Below, in pieces: positions 63,659 to 64,000 of a stretch of 64,000 nt of DNA; position 1 is the stretch's first letter; every line of letters begins with the position of its first letter. The position numbers were made by a program, and so were the translations under genes. The notes under the pieces were generated by a model. That model saw only the letters and a list, made by a program, of their open reading frames with translations, did no database searches and was not told the DNA's origin. The DNA comes from Deinococcus ruber (lineage in GTDB: Bacteria; Deinococcota; Deinococci; Deinococcales; Deinococcaceae): NCBI RefSeq assembly GCF_014648095.1, contig NZ_BMQL01000019.1, forward strand, positions 32,371 through 96,370, written 5' to 3'.

Positions 63659-64000
63659 CTACGGGACCGCTCGCGCCGTTCGATACCGGATTACACGGCT
63701 GATTTGTAACCTGCGTGTAATCAAACGGTAGTCGAAAGCCCTGGCGCACCATTGCATCGCATGGCACGAACTGGATAATCGTCCAGACGTATTAAGGCTT
63801 CGTAGCATTTCAGGCTACCGAGGGCTCTTAATGATTCAAAGTCTGCAAAACTTGCCTTATAATTTCGTAAAAATATGTCATCATCGATCTATGAACACAT
63901 ATTTAATACCTGATCAAAGGTGACTACTCAGCACATGACGCTGGCCGCCTGACAGATTTTATGAAAGAGCGTCCCCGACGTGGGACACTTTCAGGCCGTG
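63659..64000. other. AT-rich intergenic region at the right edge
   Basis: No gene is supported in these 342 bases. It contains copy 2 of the 28-bp element (63694-63721), an imperfect inverted repeat between ATTAAG at 63790 and CTTAAT at 63832, and a promoter-like pair TTCAAA (63835-63840) and TATAAT (63858-63863) 17 bases apart. The composition shift parallels that before the low-GC gene at 61681, so another accessory gene may start just outside the window. No attR core was recognised. Confidence 0.5.
63694..63721 (+). repeat. Conserved 28-bp element, copy 2
   Basis: Second copy of the element described at 61522-61549, again shortly after a lipoprotein gene. In this copy its ends also form an inverted repeat with the preceding bases (ATTACAC ... 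GTGTAAT). Confidence 0.6.

Noticed and set aside
63961..64000. A start codon running off the right edge (MKERPRRGTL)
   Set aside because: No ribosome binding site and no TANNNT box at the right distance; thirteen codons are not enough.
1..64000. CRISPR array, tRNA or rRNA genes
   Set aside because: No regularly spaced direct repeats outside the iterons, no cloverleaf-like sequence with CCA-ready stem, and no conserved rRNA segment seen. Absence by eye is not proof; tRNAscan-SE and a CRISPR finder would settle it.
2051..64000. attL/attR core sequences
   Set aside because: I compared 2051-2230 with 63660-64000 and saw no shared direct repeat of useful length. The right prophage end is probably outside the window.

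Overview
The window is GC-rich DNA that looks like a member of the Deinococcota, most likely Deinococcus. The basis for this is indirect: high GC, many lipoprotein signals, and a run of accessory genes whose start codon lies exactly six bases after a TANNNT box, the arrangement of the leaderless promoters common in Deinococcus. No rRNA, tRNA or housekeeping marker is present, so the genus is an inference. Nearly all of it is one temperate-phage genome (prophage) of long-tailed siphovirus type, with accessory (moron) genes inserted at several points.

Layout. 1-2050 (minus strand): a PadR-type regulator, a HEAT-repeat protein and a tyrosine recombinase that is the likely integrase. 2227-18659 (plus strand): the early region, a chain of small, mostly start/stop-overlapping genes. 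It includes an antirepressor-like DNA-binding protein, an HNH nuclease preceded by a strongly structured leader, a replication initiator carrying lambda-O-like palindromic iterons inside its coding sequence, a ribbon-helix-helix-like protein, several winged-helix and zinc-binding small proteins and a PPP-family phosphatase. A 970-residue lipoprotein with its own promoter and terminator interrupts it (8983-11895). 18743-20461 is an acyl-AMP ligase with no known phage role. 20462-21279 holds a candidate small RNA and two small minus-strand genes.

21364-32975 is the packaging and head-tail module in canonical order: small terminase, TerL, portal, protease-scaffold fusion, decoration protein, major capsid protein, connectors, tail terminator, tail tube, and tail-assembly chaperones read through a probable +1 frameshift. 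A 4.0-kb accessory island (about 32976-36864), bounded by two copies of a 75-bp chaperone segment, separates the chaperones from the 2890-residue tape measure protein (37382-46054), which carries an internal cysteine peptidase-like domain. 46572-56512 encodes tail-tip and fibre proteins. 56593-63658 is the lysis end: several holin-like membrane proteins, a GH19 endolysin, a TIM-barrel-like protein and several small lipoproteins. Two similar three-gene sets (membrane protein, helical protein, lipoprotein) each end in a conserved 28-bp element. The right end of the prophage is not visible.

The genes together describe integration, theta-type replication from an origin inside the initiator gene, terminase packaging into an HK97-type head, tail assembly and lysis. 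The unusual parts are the accessory cassettes with leaderless, mostly opposing promoters, several terminator-plus-ribosome-binding-site modules, two genes whose best start codons are non-canonical, and two non-coding RNA candidates.
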